This document shows positions 52,421-64,000 of a DNA stretch of 64,000 nucleotides, piece after piece (positions within the stretch are counted from its first letter, which is position 1; every line of letters starts with the position of its first letter). Made by a program: the position numbers and the translations under genes. The notes beneath the pieces were generated by a model. That model was not told the origin of the DNA. It did not search any database and saw only the letters and a list, made by a program, of their open reading frames with translations. The stretch is taken from contig NC_053112.1 in the NCBI RefSeq assembly GCF_010015445.1, forward strand, positions 30,123,248-30,187,247, read 5' to 3'. This stretch comes from Perca fluviatilis (lineage: Eukaryota > Chordata > Actinopteri > Perciformes > Percidae).

Positions 52421-53546
52421 AAGGCGACTGTCAATGTTTGTGTACAGCTTGTTTCTGCTACACCCAGGAGGCCTAAACATTCATTCATGCAAGTTTGAGG
52501 TTTAGTCTTTCGACTGTCAGCATTTGAGTTTTTGTTATTGTGTTATTTCTCTATTATTGTTTTATGTGTGTATGCACCGTCAAGATTGCTATTTAATTTA
52601 TGACAATAAATTAACTATTCTTTACTTTAAATTATTGGAAGCTAAACCTAAATATTTAAATAAAACTACTTGAGAGATTCAGTGGCATTCAAATCCGAAA
52701 AGCACATTCTTTAAAATGCTTTTGACCCTTGACACAGGTTACAGTTCACATCTTGTGCGAAATTCACCCAACAGTGCCATGTAATCGATGTCTGTTTTTG
52801 TTATTTGGGGGCTTTTCAAACGCTGAGTTCCCTTCTGGCTTTAATCTAGCTTCAGATCTGCCCATCCTAAAAGGTACTTCTTTGTTGTTACTGCAAGCAG
52901 CTGCGGTGACATCATTTTTCTGTGATCACTCGCTATCAGTATTACTGGATAGAATGACTGCCACACAATGCTCCATTGTCCCCAAACCTGTGATGTCGGT
53001 GCACAGGAAAGTCACGGAGGTGGACCTCTTTGTACATTTAAAGCGTAGGCTTCTATCAGAGTAATTCCCTCTCAGATCTTTTCATCCCTGCACATTTGTG
53101 ACCACTCAGTCTGTTCAGCACTGTAGCTTTTAATATGGACTATATGATTTACTTAATGCATACCATTCTTATGGATGCGCTATAGTGATTCTTATTTAGT
53201 AGGCCTAATCTAACCAAATCTTTCTCTGTATGCACTCGATGTATGGTAGAGATAATTGTGTTATATGGCACAGGTGTTGGACGTTAAAAGTCCATACAGT
53301 GTGTTTGCAATTAGCTCCTTAACCACAAATTACATAAGACTACTTTACATTTCTGCTGACCATTTTAAAATGCATGCATATTTTAGATTTTTGGATGTAA
53401 TTTCCCCACCGTTCCAGAGAGTAATTGTTTTCCATTAACTTCCGCACAGTAAGAAAATCAATCAACAGAGTTGTGTAATCTATCACAGTGAACATTTACC
53501 CTTTGTTTATTCAGTGGAGTTTTGCGGAGGGCAATGCTCCTTTTCA
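52421..53546. other. Intergenic, nothing recognised
   Basis: No supported exon. The frame at 52729-53064 is open but shows no domain or splice context that I recognise. Confidence 0.5.
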
Positions 53547-53584
53547 GTTAAAATGTGAGTGAACTTGTTTACTCACATTTTAAC
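53547..53584. repeat. Near-perfect 38-bp palindrome
   Basis: Arms GTTAAAATGTGAGTGAAC and GTTTACTCACATTTTAAC pair over 18 bp with one mismatch and only TT between them. Confidence 0.9.
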
Positions 53585-53865
53585 CTGCAGGTTAAAGGTC
53601 TGTATCAAAGACCCAACTTCATATTTAGTCAGAGCATACTTGCTACCAGCTTTTATTTGAATCATTATAGGGGAAGAATAATTTGTCTTTTGATTTTTGA
53701 GAGAGCATGAACTGGGAAGCCATGCATTGCTTCTCATTTTGACAATGGCTGTCATTATTATTTCATCTAGTAAGAAAGTAGTCAGGTTTAAAATTTTCTC
53801 TAAAGCTTTATTTTTTCAAACACAATGAATGCCTTACAGGAAAGATTGTCCAAAAGTGAGTGCCA

Positions 53866-54117
53866 TTAAAGCAACACCAAAGCACTTTTCCTCTTCGGTC
53901 CCCCTACAGGTTGGAAGCGGAATTGTCCATTACCACTGTCATTCGAACTACAGATCCGCTACCCGATCTGGCAAACTTGCATAGTGTGGTTATAGCCGAT
54001 AGAGGGCCGCAAAGCGAATGCAGAAGTGCCGTTCACCCTGTTACGAGTTGATGAACCACTGAAACGATTTTGGAACAATTATTTTAAGGTACAAAAGAAT
54101 CTTTGGTGTTGCTTTAA
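53866..54117. mobile_element. 252-bp MITE flanked by TTAA
   Basis: TTAAAGCAACACCAAAG at the left and its exact reverse complement at the right (17 bp including TTAA). TTAA at both outer ends (53866-53869 and 54114-54117) fits a piggyBac-type TSD; a TA-duplicating Tc1/mariner-type MITE is the alternative. Too small to encode a transposase. The interior is more GC-rich than its flanks. Confidence 0.8.
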
Positions 54118-54999
54118 CCACGTTCATGTCATGTCAGAGTTTCGTAACTGTGAGTTTCCAACTTACATATTGTTCACATAAATTACGTAATTACGACTGG
54201 CAAAGTCAGATTTTTCTCAATCACAATGTTACAATGGAAATGCCTGAAAACCAAACAAATATGGACACCTTAAATCAGCTAAAGTCCATCGTTAAATGTA
54301 ATTAAACCCACATTTATGGGTTTGGGGTTATATTGTCAATGCAGAGTATTTTAATCCTCACACATCAACTCTGTAATCACAACCATCTTGATGACAATCA
54401 CAAGTCCTTAAAATGGAAACCTTTACCATCCCTCTCATATGACGTGAATGCAGCATTATCATATTCTTTGTCGTAAAAACTAGTTATTTTCAAGTATTCA
54501 CCCACTTTAATAATCCCCAAGTGTATTCAGACCAAGTCCAAGCAAATTAGATTAACTCAGTCCTATTTGTTGGCCACTGAGGAGGAGCTCAATGGCTCCA
54601 GGGGAATTCTAATAAGGAAGGGACAAGTGCTCTTTCAGGAGAAAAAAAAAATTTATATTTCAAATCAATATTTCCAATACCACCATTCACCACATGACCA
54701 CAAACATCTTTGACTTCTCCTTTTAATTTCAGATGTTTTCTGGTTCAGTCATAGGACACACAGATGTGTTGGTCAGTGTTGGAATATTTCTGGTTTGGAC
54801 AAGTGTGAAGATATTGTTAAGTCACAGCCCAAACTCTCTGACCCTCCCATCGTAAAAGAGATCACTCATTTCTGGACATCCAAGCTTTTTGGTCAGCGAT
54901 GGACAAACTATCTGCCAGTATTCAGTCAACACCTCAACCACTAATCCACAGAGGAAAATAGTTAAACACACATTTATCCTGGCCGCAGCATCCTGCTTT
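54118..54999. other. Intergenic, nothing recognised
   Basis: AT-rich sequence without supported features. Confidence 0.5.
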
Positions 55000-55005
55000 C
55001 ACACA

Positions 55006-55067
<62 letters not shown>

Positions 55068-55088
55068 CACACACACACACACACACAC
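55000..55088. repeat. Interrupted (CA)n microsatellite
   Basis: CA repeats broken by ACC near 55012 and AAAA near 55065. Confidence 0.97.
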
Positions 55089-58000
55089 GTTTTAGGTGCA
55101 TAAGTCCTAAATCACTGATGTCCTGACATGCTGGACCTTGAAAATCGTATTCCTTCTCACAGCAGCCGGAAGATGTGAATGTTTCACAGACGTGTTACCA
55201 AACATTTTATTCCAGTTCCAGGATAATTCCAGTTTATTACAACTTTGGACTTTCTAACAATGTAATTCTGGCCATCCTTTTGTTACGATAACAGTAATTA
55301 ACAGTAATAAACAAAACAACCGTTTATCAAAGACCATATACAACTTGATTTTAGGTAGCGCCATAGGAAAAATGACAATCAATCTTTGGTTGTCAATCAT
55401 AACGTCGGTCACACTCTGAGACATGTCCACCAACCGCCGATTCAGAGATTTGGGGACCGAAGACAGCCTGGGTTGGATTTCTCAGTAAGAAATTTGAGAC
55501 CAAATTCTATGTGAATATAAATTTCACATTTGTGTATACACAAACGTAAGTTGTTTTTAGCTGCATTTTCAAAACATGAAAGTGGCTATGGCAGGTCTCT
55601 GCTTGGATAGATTGTTTTCTATTTGGATCAATTCACCATACAATCTGAAATGCCTTAAAATAAATATCGTACAGATATTTGGACCCAGATTTGATTAAAC
55701 CTATCTTGCACAGTAAGACATGCAATGAACTTGTAAGATTGATGTTATAGCACAATGTATAGGATTTGTAACCACTTCAATTGGAGGTGAAGCAAAAGTG
55801 AGACTTTGTTTTTTACTTATAAGTAAGTGTGGCAAACCTTGGTATTCATTTAAATTTGTTATGATGGTCTGACAGCTCGTGTTTCTTGCCTTGTATAACT
55901 TCTTTTTAACGATATCGCAATGGTCAGGGAGCTCAGCAATTACCTCGGTGAAAGAGATGATAGCCAAAAATATATGAAAATAAGAAGGTGTAATAAAGCA
56001 GAATAAAAAAGTGAAATGTTGAGAGTCAGACTGGTGTTGTAATTGAGGATGGTACCCTTTAAATGTCAAATGTTAATAAAAAAAAGAAAAGTCTGCTCAC
56101 TCTTACTGTTTCTTTTTTATATGACAGAAGGTAAGGCAGGAGGAGACAAATCTGTGGTCTCTGGGTTTCCGAGCATGGATCAGTGGAGCCGCAGATGTGC
56201 AGTGGCGTAGCTATGAATTATGGGCCCTCTGAAGGACTATTATCTCTCTGGACACCTACTTCTCTTAATAAAATAATCCTACTGGAATTTTTCTTCAGCA
56301 GTGGGCCTCTCACATTGTCACAACCTTTCACCCTTCTAGCGTCAGCAATATCCCAGAGGCACAGGACTTAACCCCGTGGACATACTTATGGACATCTTCT
56401 AAACTGCCGCGGCGTGTGAAACTTCCATACATCACAGAATTAACCAGGGGAAAAATGTCTGGGTGTTTTTTATTACTGTCATCCGTCCTGGTCCTTGGTG
56501 TTTTTATTAGTTTGATGTGATGGGACCAGATGTCTCTAGGTGTTAAACTTGTTTTGTCTTTGTCCAACAGGTTGAGCAACGATGAAACATATTCCTGTGG
56601 TATGTTTTCAATTTCTCCACAGCAAAGTTAAACTGAAGCAATTTGTATGCGCAACAGTGATAAGTCAAACCTGGCAACTTTTGAAAGAGCATCTTTCAGG
56701 GAAAGCTTCCTTTTATGTGTCCTCGGCCAATTACTGTAACACTCCTTATCTTGGGCTTATCTTGGCAGTGCAGATCTCACCACTAAGAAATTATGCTTTA
56801 TGACCATGTGAAGAGGTGCACCCTCTCCACTTACAATATATTATCACTCCTTCCTTTGTGCTGGACTGCCCAATGCTGCTGTTTACAGTAAGCATGTTTC
56901 ATCCTCTTCCTCGGCTCATCTTCCATCAACCAGCTCTCAGCTGTTACCTAACAAGCAATAACAGCCTGAAAACAGGATGTATTCACGGTGGACAGCTTAA
57001 AATATTTCCTAAACTGTGCAACATCAACCACATGCTTCAGATCATCTATCGCTGACCAAACAACATTCACAGACATACACATTATTCTCAGCGGCTCAAC
57101 TGCTGGTATGAATAATAATTACAGGCTTTCATCAATGATGGAAGCTGCTTTTATATTATTCTGACATTTGTTGCTTGTTGTTGAGGGTTTACACTTGTTT
57201 CATTTAGTATAATTGTCTTACTTTTTTTCTTTCAATTGGGCAACTGCTGTTTCTACAATACTTTCTCTTTGCAGCAAAGTTTTCCTCCTCAGTCAGCTGT
57301 GGAGAGCAGCGACCACAGAAACTATACCAGTTTCTTCAGTAACGTTGTCTTCCTGCCTCTCCCTCCGTTCTTTGTCTCTCCTCTTCCATTTGATCCTCAT
57401 CTGTGTACTCTGGTTCAAACAAATCAACCCTTTCTTTCTTCTTAGAAATTGCACACAGCAAATCTGTTTGAGGAAACTAAATGCAACCGGATTGCATTGA
57501 TTATTGCTTTGATTATTACGTTTTTTAATGATTTTGTCTAGGCACTCATAGCACCTAAGATCATGGTCTTGGTTTAAAACAGAACATTTCCACAATGCAC
57601 GAAAGCACAAAGCACGAGATACGACAACATTTAACAAAAAGCACAATCATTCACAAACCTTAACCAAAGAGCATTTGGATGTCCAGGGTACATGAATAAG
57701 GCACTTCATTTACTCATGAACATAATCCATTACGTTATTACTTTTCTCACTAGAATGTAATCGTGAAAACAAATTAGTGTTTTTTGGAGAGATGGTTGGA
57801 ATAAATATTTTTTTATAAAAGGAATTGACTAAGAATCAGACTTCTAACTGGATAACCAGCCATTGGACTTAATTTTCTGGAATTTCTTTATAAGATTATC
57901 TGTAACATACATTCTCCTGCACCTCTGCAGCTCAGACACATGCTAAATCAAAACCTCACACATGTCCAAACCACACACAAAAAAAACATTTTAAATAATG

Positions 58001-61000
58001 GTCCAGATAAATTGGCAGTTAGTGTGATAAGCAACTTCCCCCAGAGATAAATCTGTGCCCAGACCAGTTTATGGATCTGAAAATTATCATCCCTTAAATC
58101 GTATATAAATCCGTAAATTAAGTTCAAGTTGAAATTGCAGGCTAGTAAATGCTCTGTTTTTGGTTCACTTCCTATATTTGGGTCGGATCGTGTTCTCACC
58201 TGAAGTGAACCGAACTCTAGTTCATGTGGAAGCGAACCGAGACCTTTATGACATTATGGGAAGATGGTGACGTCTCGTTCTGCTTGCCGGAAGACAGCAG
58301 CGTGGAACCATGGATGTTTGTAGTGTGGAACACAAGTGGGGAGGTCCGGGGAGATTTCCAATTGTGCATTTCCAAATTGTGCCAACGAAATGTCGAGTTA
58401 CACTTCGCGCTGCCTTCATAGACCTTTGCATACGGACCGGCTGAAGTTGAGGCTAGTTGTGCTAGCATACAGCTACAAATGGAATCCTAACCGGTCCATA
58501 CACTGTACCTTGCAGACCATCAGGTGACCATTTAGATGGGGGGAGACTACTGCTAGCCAAAGAGAAGATGAAATACTATACCAAAGCACATTTTCCTAAA
58601 GAAAAATGCTGCTCCAAGAGTGGACAGCTGCAGACAGAGTGGAGGCTAATGCTATTAGCTAAGGTTTCTAAAAGTTACTGTGTTGGCCTTGTATCAAAGA
58701 TCACACACAAAAGCATGAGGATAACGGCAACTTCTCCATCTTTCCATAATGTAGTCAGACACTTAGAATACTAATCTGAGCCTGTCAGTGGCAGTTTAGG
58801 TTTATTGTGGCTCATCTTATACTGCTTGCCCTGATGATATAGAATGAATGAATAAATGTTTTGACAGACTCCTTAGCTTGCCATACAACCCTGCATAGAT
58901 TTGGTCTAAAGACTAACAATACAGTTATAACAATAAACACAAGAATACTTATTCAGTGTTAATCTACATTTAATTTATCACTGCACATGAATAATATTCC
59001 CTCTCTGGGGATAAAGGTGGAGTTAAAAATGTATGAGAATATTTGCCACAGTTAGGGGGGCCAAAGGGGGTCAAGGCCTAATATTACGAGGGCACTGGTC
59101 ACCCTTGTCCCCACCCAGAACCGCCACTGCTTGTAACAGATATGTCACAATTTTTGGAATCTCTTCAACAGAGGTAGGGAGTGCAAAGTTAGGGAGACCC
59201 AAACTCAGAATGGCAACAATTATGAGAATAAGACCTCAATACAGGGATATTTGTTTAGGTTGGTTACAGCTATGTGTTTAAATTATGTGCATTGAGGTTT
59301 CTGTTTTTACTTGTGAAAGTCAAAGCCAAAGCACTTGTTTTTTCCTGCAACGCCACTGGTTTCAAACAATGTGTCACTGAAAAAAAAAAGCTTAACAAAA
59401 ATATTAAACCCAACATAAAAGATGAAAAGGGCTGTTGACTCCGGCTTTACAAATAAGATCCACGTGCAAGCAGGGAAGCTAAGACAACTACAATAACACA
59501 AACTCAGTAATTCAGCGTGTTACCTCTGTTTCTCTGTACGTGTGTGAATTCAATATGTGCTGTAACAAATGCCAGGCCCTCAGCCATTCTCACGTAGAGG
59601 AGCAATAAAGTCTAAAAGACCTGATAGTTGACCTTGACAAACATGAAAATACGGACTAGCGATGCTGCAGTGATGCAATGTTGGTTAAAACTATACAAGA
59701 CAGCTTCTGTGACTACATGAGATGACACCATAACATGTTGAGTGATGTGAAGCGGAGCCTTGTTGGGCAGGCATATTTACATAGCAGATGTTAGACTTTG
59801 TGGAGGTCTGCTACTTGAAAAGACCATTGATTTATACTGACTGTCTCAAAAACATTAAAAAAGGCTCTGAAAAGCACTGAGTCAAACCAAATTAAATGGC
59901 AATAGCTGGGTTGGCAGTGAGAGCCACACAGCCCAGTCAAAGAAAATAATTTAAATTCTAATTTTTAGAGAGCATGTCATGAACGCACTTTTGTCTTATG
60001 TTTGGTAACATTTCAGTTGGCCCTAATTGTGGTGCAGAACCACATTTGTCATAGTGGTTTTGACAACACTCGAATGCTAAAGGGGTCTTGGGAATTTCTG
60101 AAAGGCATGTTGACCCATGGGAGTTGTGGGGGGCAGATGTGATGCATATTGGGCATGTTTTGATCTTCAGTCACCGTGCAGATGCCGCGGACGTTGGTTG
60201 GAATTCTGTCTTGAGAAAGTGAACAAAGTGTCTGTGGTCAGTGGGGGAAACCACGGCTCAAAGAGACAATCCATTCCTCAGGCGACAGTGAAGAACAAAA
60301 TATCCTTTTTCTTGCATGTAAATGACACTCAAAACATTTCCCAGAATTTTTTATAACATAATAGCTCCAGGCCATGTGAAATTGGAACCCTTCACCTATT
60401 ACATTAAATCCTCCATGCCAAAAATGGTATCCAGCTGTAAGCATAAAATGGACAACTTAGGTGTGAAAATAAGAAATTACTTAGGAACATTTAGAAAATA
60501 CTTAGTATCATTTCTCACATGTGAATTAAAGTAAAGTTAACTAAACCTAGCTTGCCAATAGAAGCAGATTACAGGGCTGATATATAATATCATTTTATTA
60601 TGCCAGCGCAGTAATTACAAGAGGAGCTGATGTGTTAGTGTTGTGCAGAAGATGTTACAAAGAGGTCAACTCATGAGCCAGTGACAGCACCAGGAGTTTG
60701 ATGTCTTGTAAAACAGTGACTGCTGTTTCTGAAATACCTTTTTCAAGAAAGGATTTTGTTTTGTGTAACCGAAAGGAATCCCACAGTGCCCCCCCTCAGT
60801 CGGACCACCAAACAAGCTAACAAGCTGAGATTAATTCAAATCTTACAAGCAATGCCATTTAAACAATGGCAATGACATCACAATATTATTATGGTTCAAC
60901 ACAGAATTTGATTTGTAGCACCCAGCTTCCCTCCACACATTTATAGTGCAAGTAGGTTCCCCCTGCTGGTTTTGGTTATTTAATTGATTGGGCTCAAATT

Positions 61001-62854
61001 GGCAGAGCTGCTGTTATTTAAACATGAATTTTGAATAAGTTATAATAAATGGTTTGTTTAGGTTTTAAGTACCGTAACCAATGAAGCATGATTAATCTGC
61101 CTGTTTAATCCTGATAGGATCAGAAAGCTGTAAATCATGTTCCTTGTGTAAGTGAATTTTATGCCATCATTTAATCAGTAATCATAAGTACATTTCCTCC
61201 ACAGCAGTACAATTCAGTCGGTTGCTGATCAAACGCAGGCAATGCTAAAGAATAAAATATGAAGAAACGGCTTGCCACACACCAAAAGCTTGTCTCTGGA
61301 ACAACATAAAAGAACTGACTTCTGGTTTCTTCGTGTGTGATATTGCATGTTACTGTTGTCATGCTATAACCTCATAACTCATCATGTTTTCACATCCATT
61401 TGGCGGTTTATATGTTTGGGTAGGAGAAATGTTCTGAGCCCTTGTCCTTAAAAAGTCCTTTCAAAACCCACTGGTTAAACTCTTTGGATGTATTGTCATG
61501 AAATTAAAAAGAAGAGCTGACATTTTGGAAAACCAGTGTTTTAACTTGTCAGCAACAACACTGGAATCGTTATCATTTCATCAGTAGTGTACAATGAATG
61601 TCTTCACATTGAGACCAGGATTTATTAAACATTTTCACAACTGCACAATGCTTTAATACCAAAATACAAATAAAACAACTTTGGGTATGTATTCTTTTGA
61701 GTGAGATCTGGAAATCTTACTTTTTGATAAAAAAAAACAAACATTGGTTGTATTTGGATGAGGATAGTTTATTTGCAGTGAAAGCTAATACGTTGAGCTG
61801 CTCTCTCTATAATACAAAATGTTATTTGATAAAGAAAACTCTTTCTTTAAGTTCCACTTTCTGCAACATCTCAGTGAATGGAACTCGCTCAGTTGACATT
61901 ACATAATATTTACTGCAAACATAAATAACATAGGCTACAGTATTTACCACAAACAAACTATTTAACACTTTATAGTCTGGGTAAAGCAAAATCAATGATT
62001 TCTTTCTAAACATATTGTACGTGTCCAGTGGCCACTTGCAGTATTGCAACAAACATCCAAAAAGGATTTTGCCCATAGGCCACTATTGTAAAATTTTCAG
62101 AATTTTTAATCCATGGACTTTTTACATTTGAAAACTTCCCTCTAGCCAAGAACCGCAATTTAAAAACCTTTGACGTTACCACAATGTAAAGTCTCTGGGC
62201 TGAGCTGGAATTCGTGGGTGGGGCCAGCGGTAGAAACACTACTTTGCATATCACGGAAGTAAACCCGGAAGCTTAGAAACTTTTTTGGTGTTTGCGCCAG
62301 GCAAGCAACTCCTTTGAACTTTATAGGCACCATTTTGGGATCAGGTATCCAATTAGTATAATACATCAATGGTTACGCCCTCTGCTTCAAGTTGCGCAGC
62401 CTTTAAGTTCCTCTTGTTCGGCTCACGGTGGTTGCTGCTGTTTTACCATAGACTGTGTGCGCTACTTAGTCAGCTGCTAACGATAGTCTGTTGCTGCAAA
62501 GTGCCATTCCTTCTTCAGCTCGAGGGGTTGCATCCTGTGTTATAGACTGTGTGCTACGTTTTTAGTATGCTAGCAAATGAACGTAGCTGCAGTACGAGTC
62601 TGCCAATGAGCAGCGGCCCATGGCAGCAGCTCGTGCCTTCAGCGGACAAGCCCCCAGCAACTCAGAGCAGAGAGAACAGCTTATTTTTTCACGATTTTTA
62701 AACCTAATTTTATATACTTGGCAATTTTTTAAGTCATTCAGATTTGGCTGGGGGGTTATGTACACATTTTTCTGTGGTGTGTCACTCAGAAAATTTATTT
62801 TTGCTTTACCTGGACTTTAGGATCATGGCTGGTACGCCTGTAAAGTAAACTTCT
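55089..62854. other. Intergenic, mostly nothing recognised
   Basis: About 7.8 kb without a supported exon. Weak repeat hints only: CAGTGGCGTAGCTATGAATTA at about 56200 and CCCAGAACCGCCACTGC at about 59115 resemble ends of common fish repeats. A 10-bp inverted pair GGTTCACTTC/GAAGTGAACC at 58162-58211 sits in a block like a GAACCGAAC-type repeat. The frame at 55701-56069 (minus) is open but has no recognisable domain. Confidence 0.45.
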
Positions 62855-63015
62855 AAATTCGGAGACATACACTTATTTGCTTGCTTACCGAGAGTTAGTG
62901 GGAAAATTGATAACATTCTTATGTCCATTAAATTTGAAGATGGAGCCAGCGGCAAGTTAGCTTAGCATAGCATAACGGCTGGAATCAGGGGAAAACAGCT
63001 AGCCTGGCTTTGTCC
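62855..63015. repeat. Percomorph inverted-arm repeat, left-arm partial copy
   Basis: ACACTTATTTGCTTGCTTACCGAGAGTTAG, then GGAGCCAGCGGCAAGTTAGC and AACAGCTAGCCTGGCTTTGTC: the same family as 36040-36645, but cut off on the right where another repeat begins. Confidence 0.7.
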
Positions 63016-63017
63016 AG

Positions 63018-63057
63018 ACCATAGTCTGTATAAAATATGGACAAAGTCTCCGTGACG
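63018..63057. repeat. Split repeat (CATAGTCTGTATAAAATATGG type), left piece
   Basis: CATAGTCTGTATAAAATATGGACAAAGTCTCCGTGACG is the start of a common fish repeat whose continuation resumes at about 63475. Confidence 0.65.
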
Positions 63058-63474
63058 AGACTAAAATGTTTTGCATAAAATAAAAACTAAGATAAAATCT
63101 CTCTTCATTTTCGTCTACAATCGTCTCTACTTTTCCATCATGAGATAGAATATTCAGCTGTTACTAGGGTTGGTATAACTTTATATAATGTATTGTTATA
63201 TAACTATTTGACTGAAATGGTTATCAGAAATAATCTCAGAAATAATTTGTTATTTAAAAAAAGACTAAAATGTTTTGACTAAAACTTGACTAAGATATAT
63301 TGAGTTCTCTTTTGACCAAAACAAGACTAAAATGACGAGACTTTTAGTCGACTAAAACTTGACTAACAAAAAAAGATATGTGAATGACTAAATATGACTA
63401 AAACTAACAAGGACTTTTCGCACAAGACTAAGACTAAGACTAAATTAAAAATAGGTGACAAAATTAACACTAGT
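63058..63474. repeat. Inserted GACTAAAA-rich repeat
   Basis: Dense GACTAAAA/ACTAAAACT words, a TTTAGTCGACTAAAA palindrome at about 63341-63355, and the ending GTGACAAAATTAACACTAG. Matches from memory a common teleost repeat. It separates two parts of another repeat, so it inserted later. Confidence 0.65.
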
Positions 63475-63790
63475 GAAGAGCCGTTGTGAAGCTCAATGTG
63501 AGTGGCTCCGACGCCACCCACCTGTCACTCAACGCCCAAAAGAGTCACGCCCCGTACAGTTGTCATGAACAGAGGAATTAGCTATTGAGACCAAAACCGT
63601 TTTTTTTGTAGCAGGCTGTAAACATGTTGAGGCTATTTATCTGCTGTAAAGTTGTGCATTTTAACATGGGGATCCATGGGGATTGACTCGCTTTTGGAGC
63701 CAGCCTCAAGTGGCCAGTCTAAGAACTGCAGTTTTATTTCAGGTTGGCTTCATTTTTCAGCCCCGGAGGTTGCAGCTTGGTCAGACTAGC
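63475..63790. repeat. Split repeat, right piece
   Basis: Resumes with GAAGAGCCGTTGTGAAGCTCAATGTGAGTGGCTCC, then ATGGGGATTGACTCGCTTTTGG, GCCAGCCTCAAGTGGCCAG and GAACTGCAGTTTTA, as in the intact family as I remember it. The open frame over it (63683-63919) is not a gene. Confidence 0.65.
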
Positions 63791-64000
63791 TGTAAAAAAG
63801 ACAGAACTATTTCTTGGTCAGTTGCACTGACTTCCTGCATTCTCTGCTGGTTGCCTTGCAACCTCACAATTGTGTTCTATTTTGATATTTCATATAAACT
63901 CTTTGTTTATTTGACGTAAAACACCTAATACTTGCTGTATGTAGTGTTGACGCCTTTCATGCAGAAAAATAAAGAACGGCAAAGATATTTTTCTTAAAAC
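63791..64000. other. Window end, nothing recognised
   Basis: No supported feature. Confidence 0.5.

Noticed and set aside
55701..56069. A 122-codon minus-strand open frame as a gene
   Set aside because: No domain, signal, splice context or conserved motif; AT-rich composition makes such a frame plausible by chance.

Overview
The window is vertebrate nuclear DNA, very probably from a percomorph (spiny-rayed) teleost fish. It is AT-rich, intron-bearing and sparsely genic. It has long (TG)n/(CA)n microsatellites and many interspersed repeats that I recognise from memory as typical of percomorph genomes. There is no bacterial, phage or CRISPR-like architecture. Family names for repeats are recollection, not a database result; terminal inverted repeats (TIRs), target-site duplications (TSDs), splice sites and frames were read directly from the sequence. 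|| The one intact protein-coding gene I can support is dkk2 (Dickkopf-2, a secreted modulator of Wnt/LRP5/6 signalling), on the minus strand. Its four coding exons lie at 42544-42341, 32564-32414, 31862-31731 and 30500-30250. All introns have GT/AG ends and the phases join into a 245-residue protein with a signal peptide, two 10-cysteine domains and a basic linker. The 3' UTR runs left from 30249, probably to about 28.4-28.7 kb, and carries a 53-unit dinucleotide repeat and a run of 23 G (C in the transcript). The 5' UTR and promoter lie right of 42544. || The rest is intergenic or intronic sequence built largely of transposon remnants. Left flank (1-28 kb): a CpG-rich block (395-655), a common teleost repeat (about 4190-4725), a 735-bp element with perfect TIRs and a 3-bp TSD (7116-7850), three microsatellites around a polypurine tract (9.3-10.4 kb), a 1245-bp hAT-like element carrying a broken copy of mrps28 (13598-14842), a 5'-truncated non-LTR retrotransposon with a 15-bp TSD (15393-15796), a hairpin/minisatellite element (19.84-20.4 kb), and a repeat split by two later insertions (21.95-24.45 kb). 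Right flank (43-64 kb): a 1.88-kb element with roughly 300-bp inverted ends and a hAT-type zinc-finger remnant (49057-50935), a 252-bp TTAA-flanked element (53866-54117), a near-perfect 38-bp palindrome (53547-53584), and nested repeats at 62.8-63.8 kb. || The observation most worth following up is the mrps28 fragment enclosed by hAT-like ends with an 8-bp TSD. It looks like host-gene capture, or retrocopy insertion, inside a mobile element that may have spread it around the genome. I saw no evidence of a second functional gene; exons of neighbouring genes or conserved noncoding enhancers could be present but cannot be shown without alignment.
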